Of a stretch of DNA of 64,000 bases, positions 45,802-55,736 are shown one piece after another (positions within the stretch are counted from its first letter, which is position 1; every line of letters begins with the position of its first letter). This stretch comes from Bordetella sp. 02P26C-1 (lineage in GTDB: Bacteria; Pseudomonadota; Gammaproteobacteria; Burkholderiales; Burkholderiaceae_B). The position numbers were made by a program, and so were the translations under genes. The stretch is from assembly GCF_009763255.1 (NCBI RefSeq), contig NZ_WSJB01000011.1, positions 1-64,000 on the forward strand. The letters run 5' to 3'. Below the pieces are notes generated by a model. That model was given only the letters and a program-made list of their open reading frames with translations. It was not told where the DNA came from and ran no database searches.

Positions 45802-46788
45802 ATGACCCGAACACTCGCTTTGTCGAATGTCGTCCGCTTTATCGCCACCGCCGCGCTCGCGGTGACCGCCGGCCTGGCTCACGCGCAGCAGCCGTGGCCC
45901 GGCAAGACGTTGACCTTGATCGTGCCTTATACCGCGGGCGGCACCAACGACACGCTGGGACGCACGCTGGGCGAGATCCTGCGCCGTGACTACGGCACCG
46001 CCACCATCGTCGAGAACAAGCCGGGCGCGGGCGGCAGTGTCGGCGCCGATGCGGTGGCGCGCGCCACGCCGGACGGCAACACGCTGCTGTTGGCTTCCAC
46101 GAGTCCGCTCACCATCTTTCCCAACTTGGTGAAGACCTCGTATGACCCGATGAAAGATATGGTCCCCGTGGCGAGTGTCGCGGTCGGCCCGGTAGGCATC
46201 CTCGCTACCAAAGCCACGCCGGTCAGCACGTTTGAAGAGCTGGTGGAGGAAGCCAAAAAACGGCCCGGAAAAATCACGTTCGGTGTTCCCGGTCTTGGGT
46301 CCGTCGCGCATATCGGCATGGCGGCGCTGAGCAAAGAGCTTGGCATTGAAATGCTGCAGGTGCCTTATCGCGGGGGTAGCCAAGCCGTGTCCGACGGTTT
46401 AGGCGGTCAGGTCGATTTGCTGGTGGTGAACACGGACATCGTGTTGCCCCACGTAGCCGCCGGCACCTTGAAACCGCTCGCCGTCATGGCGCCCAAACGC
46501 CTCGCGCCTTGGCCCGATGTGCCGACCATGGCCGAACTCAATCTGCCAGATATCCGCTATTTCTCGAACTTCGCCCTCTTCGCGCCGGCCGGGGTGCCCG
46601 CGCCCGTGATGCAATCCATGCATGAGGTCATCACCAAGGCGCTCGCCGACCCGCAGTTCCAACAGATGCTGGAAAAACAATCCATGCAGCCCGGCACGGG
46701 CGTCGGGGATGACTTCGTTAAACAAGTCCGCGAGTCTTATGAACAGAACGGCCGCATCATTCGTGAGGGAAATATCACGGCGCAGTGA
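45802..46788 (+). CDS. Bug family tripartite tricarboxylate transporter receptor
   Basis: 328 residues with a Sec signal (FIATAALAVTAGLAHAQQ), so periplasmic. Hallmarks: QPWPGKTLTLIVPYTAGGTNDTLGR, ENKPGAGGSVGADAVARATPDGNTLLL and LQVPYRGGSQAVSDGLGGQVDLLV. GGAG lies seven bases before the ATG. The family is hugely expanded in Bordetella relatives. No TctA or TctB membrane genes are adjacent, as is common for orphan Bug receptors. The ligand may relate to the M20 substrate (inference). Confidence 0.95.
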   Translation: MTRTLALSNVVRFIATAALAVTAGLAHAQQPWPGKTLTLIVPYTAGGTNDTLGRTLGEILRRDYGTATIVENKPGAGGSVGADAVARATPDGNTLLLASTSPLTIFPNLVKTSYDPMKDMVPVASVAVGPVGILATKATPVSTFEELVEEAKKRPGKITFGVPGLGSVAHIGMAALSKELGIEMLQVPYRGGSQAVSDGLGGQVDLLVVNTDIVLPHVAAGTLKPLAVMAPKRLAPWPDVPTMAELNLPDIRYFSNFALFAPAGVPAPVMQSMHEVITKALADPQFQQMLEKQSMQPGTGVGDDFVKQVRESYEQNGRIIREGNITAQ

Positions 46789-46814
46789 ACGTCCGTAGCA
46801 TCAAGGTATGACAT

Positions 46815-46836
46815 AGGCCCGCCATCGCGGGCCTTT
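46815..46836 (+). terminator. Terminator after the Bug receptor gene
   Basis: AGGCCCGC, loop CATC, GCGGGCCT then TTC, 26 bases after the stop. The T-tract is short; it faces ynfA convergently. Confidence 0.65.
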
Positions 46837-46880
46837 CGGCGCGTGATGTAGCGGCACGCGCGTGCCTTGTTCACGCTGCG

Positions 46881-47216
46881 TCAATACTGCGTTTTTGGAC
46901 CCAAAATGATCAACGCCATGCCGGCCAGACACAACCCTACGCCTGCCAGATCCGTCATGCTCGGTCGCACGCCGTCGACACCCCATAACCACAGCAACGC
47001 CACACTGACGTACACGCCGCCATATGCGGCATAAACCCGTCCGGTGGCGGTTGGATGCAGGGTCAGCAGCCACACAAACAGCGCCAGACTGATCGCGGTG
47101 GGCACCAACAACCACGCCGAATGGCCTTGTTTAAGCCATAGATAAGGCAAGTAGCATCCGACGATCTCGGCCAAGGCGGTAAGCACGTAAAGCCCGAGGG
47201 TGGCCGATAAGCTCAT
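46881..47216 (-). CDS. ynfA: YnfA family small membrane protein (UPF0060)
   Basis: 111 residues in four transmembrane helices with the typical [26 protein letters not shown] and [27 protein letters not shown]. It belongs to the drug/metabolite transporter (SMR-like) group; transport activity is not well established. The ATG at 47216 overlaps the liuR stop as ATGA, so it is translated from the liuR message. Confidence 0.93.
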   Translation of the reverse strand: MSLSATLGLYVLTALAEIVGCYLPYLWLKQGHSAWLLVPTAISLALFVWLLTLHPTATGRVYAAYGGVYVSVALLWLWGVDGVRPSMTDLAGVGLCLAGMALIILGPKTQY

Positions 47217-47590
47217 GATTGCTGATCCAACGCCGCCTGACACTGCCGTTCCTGCTCGGCGATCTCGTTGAGCGTGTCGTCGATATCGCGGCGCTGCTGC
47301 TCCAGCGCCGCGCGATGTTGCGCCAGCACCGCCAGATACTGGCGCAATTGCAGCGTGCTGTCGCCCGGACCGTCATACATGTCGATCAGCGAGCGTATCT
47401 GTGCCAGCGGCAAGCCCAGGCGTTTGCCGCGCAACGCCAGTTTCAGGCGCGTGCGATCGCGCGGGCTGTAGACCCGATTACGACCCTCGCGCGCGGGGCT
47501 GACAATGCCTTGATCCTCATAAAAACGGATCGTGCGCGGGGTAATGTCGAACTCGCGCGCGAGTTCAGAGATCGTCCAGGTAGGCGGCAT
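47213..47590 (-). CDS. liuR: MerR family regulator of leucine catabolism (LiuR)
   Basis: 125 residues. The N-terminal winged helix reads [45 protein letters not shown], followed by a coiled coil rich in Gln, Arg and Glu, and no metal-binding Cys cluster. This fits the LiuR subgroup that represses liu genes and is released by branched-chain acyl-CoA or leucine. Its own promoter carries a LiuR-type site, and the liu operon is 2.9 kb away with the same motif. Confidence 0.93.
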   Translation of the reverse strand: MPPTWTISELAREFDITPRTIRFYEDQGIVSPAREGRNRVYSPRDRTRLKLALRGKRLGLPLAQIRSLIDMYDGPGDSTLQLRQYLAVLAQHRAALEQQRRDIDDTLNEIAEQERQCQAALDQQS

Positions 47591-47603
47591 GCGGTGGTTG
47601 GCA

Positions 47604-47620
47604 GTTTACGTAAACGTAAA
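47604..47620. promoter_or_regulatory. LiuR-type operator upstream of liuR
   Basis: On the minus strand TTTACGTTTACGTAAAC, a 17-base match to the palindrome before ivd. It ends 14 bases before the liuR ATG, so autorepression is likely. Confidence 0.85.
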
Positions 47621-47693
47621 TTATGATGGTCTGCACCAATCGTCAAGCCTGTGCTAGCCGTCAGTGTGACGGCAACCCTACCGTGAGCCATCG

Positions 47694-48752
47694 ATGAATC
47701 CAAACGAGCATGCATTGCAGTATCCCTTTGGAGACACACAACCTGAGCGCGGTACGGCGCTAGAGGTCGCCCCCGGCGTGAAATGGGTGCGTATGCCCCT
47801 GCCCTTTGCGCTCGATCACATCAACGTGTGGCTGCTAAGGGATGAAATAGACGATCGCCAGGGCTGGACCATCGTGGACTGTGGTGTGAGCCGGGACGAG
47901 GTACGCGAACTATGGGAGCAAGTGTTCGCCACGCAGCTCGATGGCTTGCCCGTGCTGCGCGTGATCGTCACGCATATGCATCCCGATCATATGGGTCTGG
48001 CGTACTGGCTCTGTGAGCGCTGGCAGGCGCCATTGTGGATGAGCATGACGGACTATATGACCGCCCTCTCCTGGTCATCCCAAGCCGGGGGTTCCGGTTC
48101 CAACGGTGAGGCCGCTGTCGCGCATTTTTCGCGTCATGGCATGACCGATCCCGATCAGCAAGAGCAGATTCGCCAACGCACGGGCTATTACCCCGGCCTG
48201 GTGCCGTCCGTGCCCGCCAGTTATACGCGGGTGATGGATGGCGATGAAATAAAGATAGGCGATCACGCATGGCAGGTCATCGTCGGCTATGGGCATGCGC
48301 CCGAGCATGTGTCGCTGTACTGCCCGGACCTGCGCGTGGTGATCTCGGGCGATATGGTGCTGCCGCGCATTTCCACCAACGTCAGCGTCTTCGCCTACGA
48401 ACCAGACAGCGACCCGCTGCGTTTATATCTGCAGTCCTTGGACGGCTATCGGGGCGTGGCTGCCGAGGCGCTGGTGCTGCCCTCTCATGGCCGGCCATTC
48501 AAGGGCCTGCACGAGCGTATCGCGCAACAGCATCGGCATCATGCCGACCGTCTCGCCGAGGTGCTGGAGGCTTGCGCGCAACCGCAATCCACCATGGACA
48601 TCGTGCCCGTGATGTTCAAGCGCAAGCTGGATCTGCATCAGCTGACCTTCGCGATGGGCGAGGCGCTCGCGCACCTGCATATGCTGTACTTCCAGGGCAA
48701 GCTAACGCGTCGCACGGAGGATGACGGCATCGTCCGATTTCGTGTCCGCTAG
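47694..48752 (+). CDS. MBL-fold metallo-hydrolase
   Basis: 352 residues. The dizinc motif is THMHPDHMG (His94, His96, Asp98, His99), with further ligands in GYGHAPEHVSLY, VVISGDMVLP and LPSHGRPF. The C-terminal part (from about 270) has a winged-helix look typical of LACTB2-like members. Substrate is unknown; thioester or lactone hydrolysis would be family-typical. It is divergent from liuR across 103 bp that contain the LiuR site, so it might be part of that regulon. Confidence 0.9.
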   Translation: MNPNEHALQYPFGDTQPERGTALEVAPGVKWVRMPLPFALDHINVWLLRDEIDDRQGWTIVDCGVSRDEVRELWEQVFATQLDGLPVLRVIVTHMHPDHMGLAYWLCERWQAPLWMSMTDYMTALSWSSQAGGSGSNGEAAVAHFSRHGMTDPDQQEQIRQRTGYYPGLVPSVPASYTRVMDGDEIKIGDHAWQVIVGYGHAPEHVSLYCPDLRVVISGDMVLPRISTNVSVFAYEPDSDPLRLYLQSLDGYRGVAAEALVLPSHGRPFKGLHERIAQQHRHHADRLAEVLEACAQPQSTMDIVPVMFKRKLDLHQLTFAMGEALAHLHMLYFQGKLTRRTEDDGIVRFRVR

Positions 48753-48845
48753 CCGGGTCGCGGCTCAGGCGCCCGAAGGCGGCGCTTGCCCGCGCGCTTG
48801 TAAACCGTGAGGCCAGCGTCAGGGGCGACACGGACCCAAGTGTAG

Positions 48846-49478
48846 TCACCGGCTGGTGGTCGCCAGCCGTATCGCCAACCCCAGAAATACCACCCCGGTT
48901 ACACGATTGAGCCAACTCGCTGCCTTGGGCGAACGCTGCAGCAAGCGCCCAAACGCGCCCGAGAAAAATGCGATCGCGCTAAACACGATCAGCGCGGCGA
49001 ACATAAACAGCACGCCCAGCATCACCGTCTGCAGTGCCACCGGGCCATAGGCTGGATTGGGCGACGTGAACTGCGGCAGGAACGCGAAAAAGAACAGCAG
49101 CACTTTAGGGTTCGTCAGGCTCATGAACACCCCGCGTCGGTACAGCGCCCACGGCGCCATCGCGGGCGGCCGCGAGGCATTGAGCGGCCCGCTGGGCGCA
49201 CGTAACGCGCCCCAGGCCAAATAGGCCAGATACGCCGCGCCCACGAACTTCAGCGCCGTGAACGCATACGGCGAGGTCGCCACGATCGCCGCCAGCCCGG
49301 CAGCCACCGCCGCCGTGTGCCCCAACACCCCCGTGCACAATCCCAGCACCACGCACATGCCAGCCCGTGGCCCCCATAGCGCGGATTGCATCAGTACGAA
49401 CAGATTGTCCGGGCCCGGCGTCAACGCCAGCACGATGGCGATACCAAAAAATGCGAACAGCGTGTCAAAGGGCAGCAT
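48846..49478 (-). CDS. LysE family translocator
   Basis: 210 residues, about six membrane helices. Family N terminus FFGIAIVLALTPGPDNLFVLMQSALWGPRAG and the central RRGVFMSLTNPKVLLFFFAFLPQF are clear. Members export amino acids such as lysine, threonine or homoserine lactone. The start at 49478 is the family start; the frame continues upstream without similarity. Divergent from the cystathionine beta-lyase gene. Confidence 0.93.
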   Translation of the reverse strand: MLPFDTLFAFFGIAIVLALTPGPDNLFVLMQSALWGPRAGMCVVLGLCTGVLGHTAAVAAGLAAIVATSPYAFTALKFVGAAYLAYLAWGALRAPSGPLNASRPPAMAPWALYRRGVFMSLTNPKVLLFFFAFLPQFTSPNPAYGPVALQTVMLGVLFMFAALIVFSAIAFFSGAFGRLLQRSPKAASWLNRVTGVVFLGLAIRLATTSR

Positions 49479-49667
49479 GATGCGAGGCCGCGCGGGACGG
49501 CATAAAGACAATTGGCCAAAGAAGGCTTGAAGCGTACTGCCGCCATACGCCGGCTGGCAATGCCCATATGCCTTGGGCGCAATCGCTTATGCGCACGCGA
49601 ATGCCTTGAATCCCCTACTATCGGCGTTGTACCTTTCTTCAGTCCGATCACTCTCGCATTGCATCCT

Positions 49668-50864
49668 ATGGCTAAAGACCCAGTTAATCCGCATTTAGAC
49701 ACCTTGTTGCAGCACACCGGCACGGCGCCTTTTAACCCCGACACCGGCTCCGCGCCGGTCAACCTGCCCTCGATGCGGGCGAGCACGGTGCGTTTTCAGA
49801 ATCTGCAAGCGCTCGAGGCCACGCAACGCCGCAAAAACGCCGGCGAGCGCGTGGCGACCTACGGACGCATGGGACTGGATACCCACGCCGCGTTGGAGCG
49901 CGTGTTCTGCGAACTGGAGGCCGGCACGCATGCCTATCTGGCGTCCTCGGGCGTGGGCGCGATCACCATGGTCATGATGTCGCTCTTGTCTTCTGGCGAT
50001 CACGTGCTGGTCTCCGACTGCGTCTATGGTCCGGTGTACGAGCTGGACGAGGCGCTGCTCAAGCGCCTGAATATTGAGGTGACCTATTTCACCGCTCAGG
50101 ACGATCTGGCCTCGTTAGTGCGCCCGAGCACGCGTCTGTTGTACGTCGAGTCGCCCGGATCGTTGCTGTTTCAGATGCTGGATATCCCGGCACTGGCGAA
50201 GTTCGCGCGCGAGCACGATCTGGTGTTGGCCTGCGACAATACCTGGGGCTCGGGCTACATCTATCAACCGCTTAGCCTGGGCGCGCATGTCTCGGTCGTG
50301 GCGGGCACCAAATACGTGGGCGGTCATTCGGACCTGATGCTCGGCGCCGTCATCACCAACGACGCGCAGATCGCCCAGCGCATCAACCGCACGCAATACG
50401 CCATGGGGTATTCCATCAGCGCCGACGACGCGTGGCTGGCCTTGCGTGGGGTGCGCACGCTGCCCATTCGCATGGCCCAGCATGGCAAGAACGCCTTGCA
50501 GGTATGCGAGTTTCTGGCGCAGCGTCCCGAGGTCGCGCGCATCTACCATCCCGCGTGGCCGCAGGACCCCGGACACGCCATCTGGCAGCGTGATTGCACT
50601 GGCTCTAACGGCATGATGGCGGTGGAGCTGAAGCTGTCCAAGGAGGCGTCGCGGCGGTTCGTGGACGCGCTAACCCTCTTTGGCATCGGCTATTCGTGGG
50701 GCGGCTATGAGAGCCTGGTGCAATGGGTGACCCCGGGCGAACTCGCGCGCCATGGTTATTGGACGGGCGGCGATCATGCACTCGTGCGTTTGCATATCGG
50801 GCTGGAAAACCCCGCCGACCTGATCGCGGATCTCACTCAGGCGCTGGAACAAGCCGGCGTATAA
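49668..50864 (+). CDS. metC: Cystathionine beta-lyase
   Basis: 398 residues, Cys/Met metabolism PLP enzyme. The PLP lysine is Lys215 in SVVAGTKYVGGHSDLMLG. Other motifs: ATYGRMGLDTHAALERVFCELE, YLASSGVGAITMVMMSLL and ACDNTWGSGYIYQPLSLGA. GYSWGGYESL near the C terminus favours the beta-lyase (MetC) subgroup over gamma-synthases. Product is homocysteine, pyruvate and ammonia. The frame from 49512 is not supported. Confidence 0.93.
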   Translation: MAKDPVNPHLDTLLQHTGTAPFNPDTGSAPVNLPSMRASTVRFQNLQALEATQRRKNAGERVATYGRMGLDTHAALERVFCELEAGTHAYLASSGVGAITMVMMSLLSSGDHVLVSDCVYGPVYELDEALLKRLNIEVTYFTAQDDLASLVRPSTRLLYVESPGSLLFQMLDIPALAKFAREHDLVLACDNTWGSGYIYQPLSLGAHVSVVAGTKYVGGHSDLMLGAVITNDAQIAQRINRTQYAMGYSISADDAWLALRGVRTLPIRMAQHGKNALQVCEFLAQRPEVARIYHPAWPQDPGHAIWQRDCTGSNGMMAVELKLSKEASRRFVDALTLFGIGYSWGGYESLVQWVTPGELARHGYWTGGDHALVRLHIGLENPADLIADLTQALEQAGV

Positions 50865-50928
50865 AGAAAACCGCCTGCTATGAACTGACTCCACGAACTT
50901 GTAGGGTCAGTTCACCAAGCAGGCGGTT
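50862..50928 (-). terminator. Two-tier hairpin terminator of dsbA
   Basis: AACCGCCTGCT (50869-50879) pairs with AGCAGGCGGTT (50918-50928); inside it TGAACTGAC (50881-50889) pairs with GTCAGTTCA (50906-50914). On the minus strand TTTTCTTT follows, 26 bases after the dsbA stop. It may also shield the convergent metC transcript. Confidence 0.9.
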
Positions 50929-50954
50929 CTGAGGCGACTAAGTCTGTCAGCCGT

Positions 50955-51587
50955 TTAGTTCGCGCGAGCCATCGGGATCAAGCGATCGATCTCGCGCAAC
51001 GCGCCTTCGTAGCTATTGCCGGCCAGACTGGGCGAGGTGATGTACTTGCCGCCCACGGCAAACGAAGGCGTGCCTTCGATCTTGTATTCGTTGGCCAGCT
51101 GATCGGCGCGCTGAACTTGAGTCTGCACGCTGAACGAATCAAAGATGGAGTCGAACTGCGCGCGATCCACGCCCTGCTCGGCCACCCAATCGCCCATCGC
51201 TTTCTTGTCGAACAGGCGCTTGCGCTCGTTATGCATGGCGTTAAAGACCTTGGCATGCAGGTCCGGGCGGTTCAGCGTTTGCAGCGTGTAGAAAAGCTGC
51301 TGCAGCGGCTTCATGCTGGCGTTAAACGCAATTGGCACCTGCTTGAGCACCACGTCGTCGGGCTTGGTTTTGGCCCACTCTTCGACCATGGGCTCGATCA
51401 CCGCGCAGTGCGGGCAGGTATAGGCGAAAAATTCCAGAACTTCGATCTTGCCCGGGGTGTCCGAAGGCAGCGGCGGATTGACCGCCACATACTGCTGGCT
51501 ACCTTGCGCGTGGGCCGCGGGGGCGAACATCGTCGAAGCGGCCAAGGCGGCGGCAGCGACCAGGCGGGTGAGCGAAGAAAACTGCAT
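50955..51587 (-). CDS. dsbA: Thiol:disulfide interchange protein DsbA
   Basis: 210 residues. Sec signal ending PAAHAQ; periplasmic. Active site CPHC at residues 58-61 ([14 protein letters not shown]) and the cis-proline loop [12 protein letters not shown]. It introduces disulfide bonds into exported proteins, then is re-oxidised by DsbB. Same strand as the SPOR and argS genes, 208 bp behind the SPOR stop. Confidence 0.96.
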   Translation of the reverse strand: MQFSSLTRLVAAAALAASTMFAPAAHAQGSQQYVAVNPPLPSDTPGKIEVLEFFAYTCPHCAVIEPMVEEWAKTKPDDVVLKQVPIAFNASMKPLQQLFYTLQTLNRPDLHAKVFNAMHNERKRLFDKKAMGDWVAEQGVDRAQFDSIFDSFSVQTQVQRADQLANEYKIEGTPSFAVGGKYITSPSLAGNSYEGALREIDRLIPMARAN

Positions 51588-51795
51588 CTGGCGTATTCCT
51601 GATTCAATAAATTAATGGACTGCGTTGACCAACCGCAATGCGTGTCTCACACGGATCCAGGGGCGGCGACATCGCTGGCAGCCTTTCGGCTGTGCGTAGG
51701 GGCCTACTCACAGACCGCAAACACCGAGCATAAGTTCCGCCGCCCTGGCGCGCAACACCTTGCTGGCATGCTTGCCAAGGCAGGCGCAAATCGCA

Positions 51796-52506
51796 TTATT
51801 GCCGCACCACGGCGGTTTCGATCTTGTTTTCCCCGAGGAGCGTGCGGGCGCGGTTCATGTCATCCAGGCGCGCGAAAGGACCGACTCGCACCCGGTTGAT
51901 CTGCTTGCCATTGACCTCGGCGCGCTGGACGGCCACGGGCAAGCCCAACAGCAGTATGCGCGCCTTCGCGGCTTCAGCGTCGGCGGTGCGCTGAAAAGCG
52001 CCGGCCTGCAGGAAATAGCTGCCATTAGCCGCTGGAGCGGCCGCGGCGGGCGTCGCGGTGCGCGCGGGCGCGGGTGTCGCTGCGGGGGCAGGCGCGGGCT
52101 TCGGCGCGGCAGCGCGTTCGCCGCTACCGCTGCTGGGCAAGGTCGCGATCAGGGCGCCTAGCTCGTCCAGCGGCTTGACCGGCTCCGGCGCGCCGGGCAC
52201 CGGAATGGTCGGCTGCAGATTCGGCAGCGGCGTGGGCGCGGTCGCCGTCGGCCCGGTGGGCGGTGTACCCGCCGCGCCATCGCGTCCATACAGGCCCATG
52301 TTGGGATCCGGCGCCTGGCGTGGGTCGATCTGCTCGTTGCGGTTGTTATCGCGCGTGGCGCGGTCGACGAAGGGCATGGGCGCCTTGGTCACGTAAAACG
52401 CCACCACGGCCGCCACGATCAGACCAACCAGCAGGCCGGCTAACGCACCATACATGGTGCTGCCGCCCTGTGATTTCTTCGCGCTCGATTTGCGTTTGGT
52501 CGCCAT
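51796..52506 (-). CDS. SPOR domain membrane protein (FtsN-like)
   Basis: 236 residues. Short Lys/Ser-rich cytosolic N terminus, one membrane helix (MYGALAGLLVGLIVAAVVAFYV), a Pro/Ala-rich periplasmic linker (about 70-155), and a C-terminal SPOR domain (GSYFLQAGAFQRTADAEAAKARIL ... INRVRVGPFARLDDMNRARTLL) that binds denuded peptidoglycan at the septum. The layout is that of FtsN-type division proteins. It starts eight bases after the argS stop. Confidence 0.92.
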   Translation of the reverse strand: MATKRKSSAKKSQGGSTMYGALAGLLVGLIVAAVVAFYVTKAPMPFVDRATRDNNRNEQIDPRQAPDPNMGLYGRDGAAGTPPTGPTATAPTPLPNLQPTIPVPGAPEPVKPLDELGALIATLPSSGSGERAAAPKPAPAPAATPAPARTATPAAAAPAANGSYFLQAGAFQRTADAEAAKARILLLGLPVAVQRAEVNGKQINRVRVGPFARLDDMNRARTLLGENKIETAVVRQ

Positions 52507-52514
52507 GTATCCGA

Positions 52515-54200
52515 TTACATCCGTTGCGGGGCCGACACGCCGAGCAACGCCAGCCCGTTAGCCAACACCTGGCGCGTCGTTGCGGCCAGGCGCAGGCGCG
52601 CGAGTTTGAGGGCTTCGTCATCGACCAGCACTCGCTCGGCGTTATACCAGCCGTGGAAGTCCGATGCGCAGTCACGCAGCCAGAACGCGATATGGTGAGG
52701 CGACAGCTCTTGCGCGGCCAGCGCAACGACCTGCGGGAATCCCGCCAGACGCTGCATCAGCGCGAATTCCGACGGCGCCGTCAGCAGCGATACATCGGCG
52801 TTGGCGATACTGGCGTCATCCGCGCCGGCGTTCACGATCATCGAGCAAATCCGCGCGTGGGCGTACTGGATGTAATACACCGGGTTCTCGTCGCTCTTGG
52901 ACAACGCCAAGTCGATGTCGAACACGAATTCCGTATCCGCGCGGCGCTGGATCAAGAAATACCGCACCGCGTCGCGGCCCACCCAGTCGATCAGATCGCG
53001 CAGCGTCACATAGCTGCCCGCGCGCTTGGAGATCTTTACCTCTTCGCCGCCGCGCATGACCTTGACCATCTTGTGCAACACGTAGGCGGGATAGTCCTTG
53101 GGGATACCCTCTTCCAGGCCCTGCAGGCCGGCGCGCACGCGCGCGACGGTGCCGTGGTGGTCGCTGCCCTGAATATTCACCGCGCGATGGAAACCGCGCT
53201 CCCATTTGGCCTTGTGATAGGCCACGTCGGGCACGAAATACGTATAGCCGCCCTCGCTCTTGCGCATCACGCGGTCTTTATCGTCGCCGGTGCCGAGTTC
53301 GGTCGTGCGCAGCCACAGCGCGCCGCCTTCCTCGTAGGTATGCCCCTTCGCAATGAGCGTCTGCACGGTCTGTTCGACGCGTCCGGAGGTGTAGAGCGAG
53401 CTTTCCAGATAGAAATTATCGAACGCCAGGCCAAACGCCTGCAGATCCAGATCCTGCTCGCGGCGCAGATAGGCCACCGCGAACGCACGGATGTCGTCCA
53501 GGTTGTCCAGGTCGCCGCTGGCCGTCACGGCCTGACCGTCAGCCGCCTGCAGGGTTTTCTTGGCTAGAAAATCCTTGGCGATATCGACGATGTAATCGCC
53601 CTTGTAGCCATCGGCGGGATAGTCGGGGGAATCCGGCTCGATCCCACGGGCCCGCGCCTGCACGCTGATGGCCAGATTGTTGATCTGGTTACCCGCGTCG
53701 TTGTAGTAGAACTCGCGCGTCACGTCCCAGCCGGTCGCCTCGTACAGGCGGCAGATGGCGTCGCCGAGCGCGGCCTGCCGGGCGTGGCCGACGTGCAGGG
53801 GGCCGGTCGGGTTGGCCGAGACAAACTCGACCAGCACTTTTTCGCCATTCTTGGACGTTTGGCCGAAGGCCGCGCCTTGCTCGGCCACGGCGTGGATGAC
53901 CGCCTGGCGGGCCGCGGCGGTGATGCGGAAATTGATGAACCCGGGGCCCGCGATCTCGGCGCTTTCGATCAGCGCCTGCGCTGCCGGTTGGGCCATCAGG
54001 GCGTCGACGATGTTTTGGGCCAGCTCGCGCGGGTTACGGCGCGCGGGCTTGGCCAGTTGCATGGCGACGTTGGTGGCGATATCGCCGTGGGCGGCAACCT
54101 TGGGACGCTCCAGCAGCACTTGGGGCTGTGCATCAGGAAGGCATTGCGCGACGGCGGCTTGAATCAGCGAGACGAGTTGTTGTTGTTGCTCAGGGAGCAT
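52515..54200 (-). CDS. argS: Arginyl-tRNA synthetase
   Basis: 561 residues, class I synthetase. HIGH-type motif in [27 protein letters not shown]; the KMSK-like loop reads [20 protein letters not shown]; the C-terminal DALR anticodon domain contains [37 protein letters not shown]. Complete length. First gene of argS-SPOR, probably with dsbA further downstream. Confidence 0.96.
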   Translation of the reverse strand: MLPEQQQQLVSLIQAAVAQCLPDAQPQVLLERPKVAAHGDIATNVAMQLAKPARRNPRELAQNIVDALMAQPAAQALIESAEIAGPGFINFRITAAARQAVIHAVAEQGAAFGQTSKNGEKVLVEFVSANPTGPLHVGHARQAALGDAICRLYEATGWDVTREFYYNDAGNQINNLAISVQARARGIEPDSPDYPADGYKGDYIVDIAKDFLAKKTLQAADGQAVTASGDLDNLDDIRAFAVAYLRREQDLDLQAFGLAFDNFYLESSLYTSGRVEQTVQTLIAKGHTYEEGGALWLRTTELGTGDDKDRVMRKSEGGYTYFVPDVAYHKAKWERGFHRAVNIQGSDHHGTVARVRAGLQGLEEGIPKDYPAYVLHKMVKVMRGGEEVKISKRAGSYVTLRDLIDWVGRDAVRYFLIQRRADTEFVFDIDLALSKSDENPVYYIQYAHARICSMIVNAGADDASIANADVSLLTAPSEFALMQRLAGFPQVVALAAQELSPHHIAFWLRDCASDFHGWYNAERVLVDDEALKLARLRLAATTRQVLANGLALLGVSAPQRM

Positions 54201-54500
54201 GAGAGGAATCAGCAGAGAGTGTTAAATATCCGTGACGGGATGCCTGGCGATGTCAAACCCCACATCCGACCGGAGCGGTCACATCGGTATGGCGCACTGC
54301 GCCAGGGGGGCATCCGTCTTGGACGCGCGCGACCCAGCGACACAGCGCAGCGGCTAACCGTGGACTCATTCACGGGTGATGCCTAGATCATAGCGTGATT
54401 TGGCCGGTTTTCCGTGGGTGCAGTGCCCAGTTGCAATCGCATTGGCGTCCTCGACAACATTGCGGTAGTGTATAGACGTGTCCCTAACGGAATCCTCAGC
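54201..54500. other. Intergenic stretch with no recognised feature
   Basis: 300 bp between the divergent argS and DUF1840 genes. It must contain both promoters. I see no repeat, long palindrome or further gene in it. Confidence 0.5.
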
Positions 54501-54851
54501 ATGCTAATTAAATTTCGCTCTAAGACGGTCGCCGAAGTTCTGATGCTGTCGGCTAATGCTGCCCCTCTGCTGCGCGCCGCTGGAAAGACGGTCGCTGATG
54601 ACGTGCCCGAACGCGGGGTCTTCACGGTGGAACAGTTGCCCGCCGCCATCGCCGGCATCGAAGCCGCCATCAAGGCCGAAGAGGCCCACCGCCCCGCCCA
54701 GCCGAGCGAGGAAGAGGACGACGCCGCACCCGTGCCGCCCATGGCGCAGCATGTCGAACTGCACCAGCGCGCTTTCCCCCTGCTGGACATGATGCGCCGC
54801 TCGCTACAGGACGGCGAGGACGTGACGTGGGAATCCACCAAGGGCTGGTGA
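54501..54851 (+). CDS. DUF1840 family protein
   Basis: 116 residues starting MLIKFRSKTVAEVLMLSANAAPLLRAAGK, the conserved family opening, with an acidic central spacer (EEEDDAAP) and the closing AFPLLDMMRRSLQDGEDVTWES. Found mainly in Betaproteobacteria; function unknown. No signal or membrane segment. The longer frame from 54414 lacks similarity. Confidence 0.9.
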   Translation: MLIKFRSKTVAEVLMLSANAAPLLRAAGKTVADDVPERGVFTVEQLPAAIAGIEAAIKAEEAHRPAQPSEEEDDAAPVPPMAQHVELHQRAFPLLDMMRRSLQDGEDVTWESTKGW

Positions 54852-54878
54852 GGCGATCACGCCATGATCTGGTCAGCC

Positions 54879-54898
54879 GGGTGGCGTTGGCGCCACCC
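54879..54898. terminator. Hairpin between convergent DUF1840 and ugpE genes
   Basis: GGGTGGCG, loop TTGG, CGCCACCC: 8-bp perfect stem midway in an 84-bp convergent gap. No T-tract, so termination is only presumed. Confidence 0.45.
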
Positions 54899-54935
54899 AG
54901 CCGTGCCCGGGCGTGTTCCAGCCTTGGCTCACGCC

Positions 54936-55736
54936 CTAGCGAATCCCGGCTCGCATAAACGATTGCACGAACTGACGCTGGAATAACAAGAATCCGACCA
55001 GCAGGGGTGCCGCCGATAACAACGTCGCCGCCGTGATCACCGACCAATCAATCCCCTGGTCGGTCGACGAAAACACCTGCAAGCCGACCGTCAATGGTCG
55101 CGACTCCACCGAGTTGGTGATGATTAAAGGCCACAGAAAGTTATTCCAATGGTGACTAACCGACACCAGGCCGTAAGCGACATAAATCGGCTTTGCCAGC
55201 GGCACGTACACTTTCCACAGAATCTGCAGCGGCCCCGCACCCTCCACGCGGGCAGCCTCCTCCAACTCGCGCGGCACGGTCTTGAAGGTCTGGCGCAGCA
55301 GAAATATCCCGAATGCGGAAGCGAAGTACGGCAGCCCGATGGCAAACACCGTATCGCGCACGCCCAGCACGCTCATGGATCGATAGTTCTCCACGAGCAA
55401 CACATCGGGCATGATCATCAGCTGCAATAACACCAGCAGGAATAAAAAATCGCGTCCGGCAAATTCAAACCGCGCGAACGCATAGCCTGCCAACGTCGAG
55501 AGCACCAACTGCGCGGCCAGCACCATGGTCACGAGCAAAAAGGTGTTGATGTAATACTGAGGAAACGGCGCGGCATGCCAGGCGCGCGCGAAGTTTTCCA
55601 GCGTCCATGGCGCCAGCAGATCAAAACGCGTGGCATAGGCCGGCGGATGAAACGCCGCCCAGACCGCATAAGCCAGCGGCAAGATCCACAACAGGCCCAG
55701 TAGCCAGGCTCCCAGCGTATCGAGTTTTTGGGTCAT
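54936..55736 (-). CDS. ugpE: Glycerol-3-phosphate/glycerophosphodiester ABC permease UgpE
   Basis: 266 residues, six membrane helices. The EAA loop reads LEEAARVEGAGPLQILWKVYVPLAKP. LVSVSHHWNNFLWPLIITNSVESRPLTVGL is the UgpE/MalG-type end segment. It overlaps the preceding permease gene by four bases. Assignment to G3P or glycerophosphodiesters rests on the whole cluster. Confidence 0.93.
   Translation of the reverse strand: MTQKLDTLGAWLLGLLWILPLAYAVWAAFHPPAYATRFDLLAPWTLENFARAWHAAPFPQYYINTFLLVTMVLAAQLVLSTLAGYAFARFEFAGRDFLFLLVLLQLMIMPDVLLVENYRSMSVLGVRDTVFAIGLPYFASAFGIFLLRQTFKTVPRELEEAARVEGAGPLQILWKVYVPLAKPIYVAYGLVSVSHHWNNFLWPLIITNSVESRPLTVGLQVFSSTDQGIDWSVITAATLLSAAPLLVGFLLFQRQFVQSFMRAGIR

Noticed and set aside
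52263-53567. 434-codon plus-strand frame opposite argS and the SPOR gene
   Set aside because: Antisense of arginyl-tRNA synthetase with low-complexity composition; no family resemblance.
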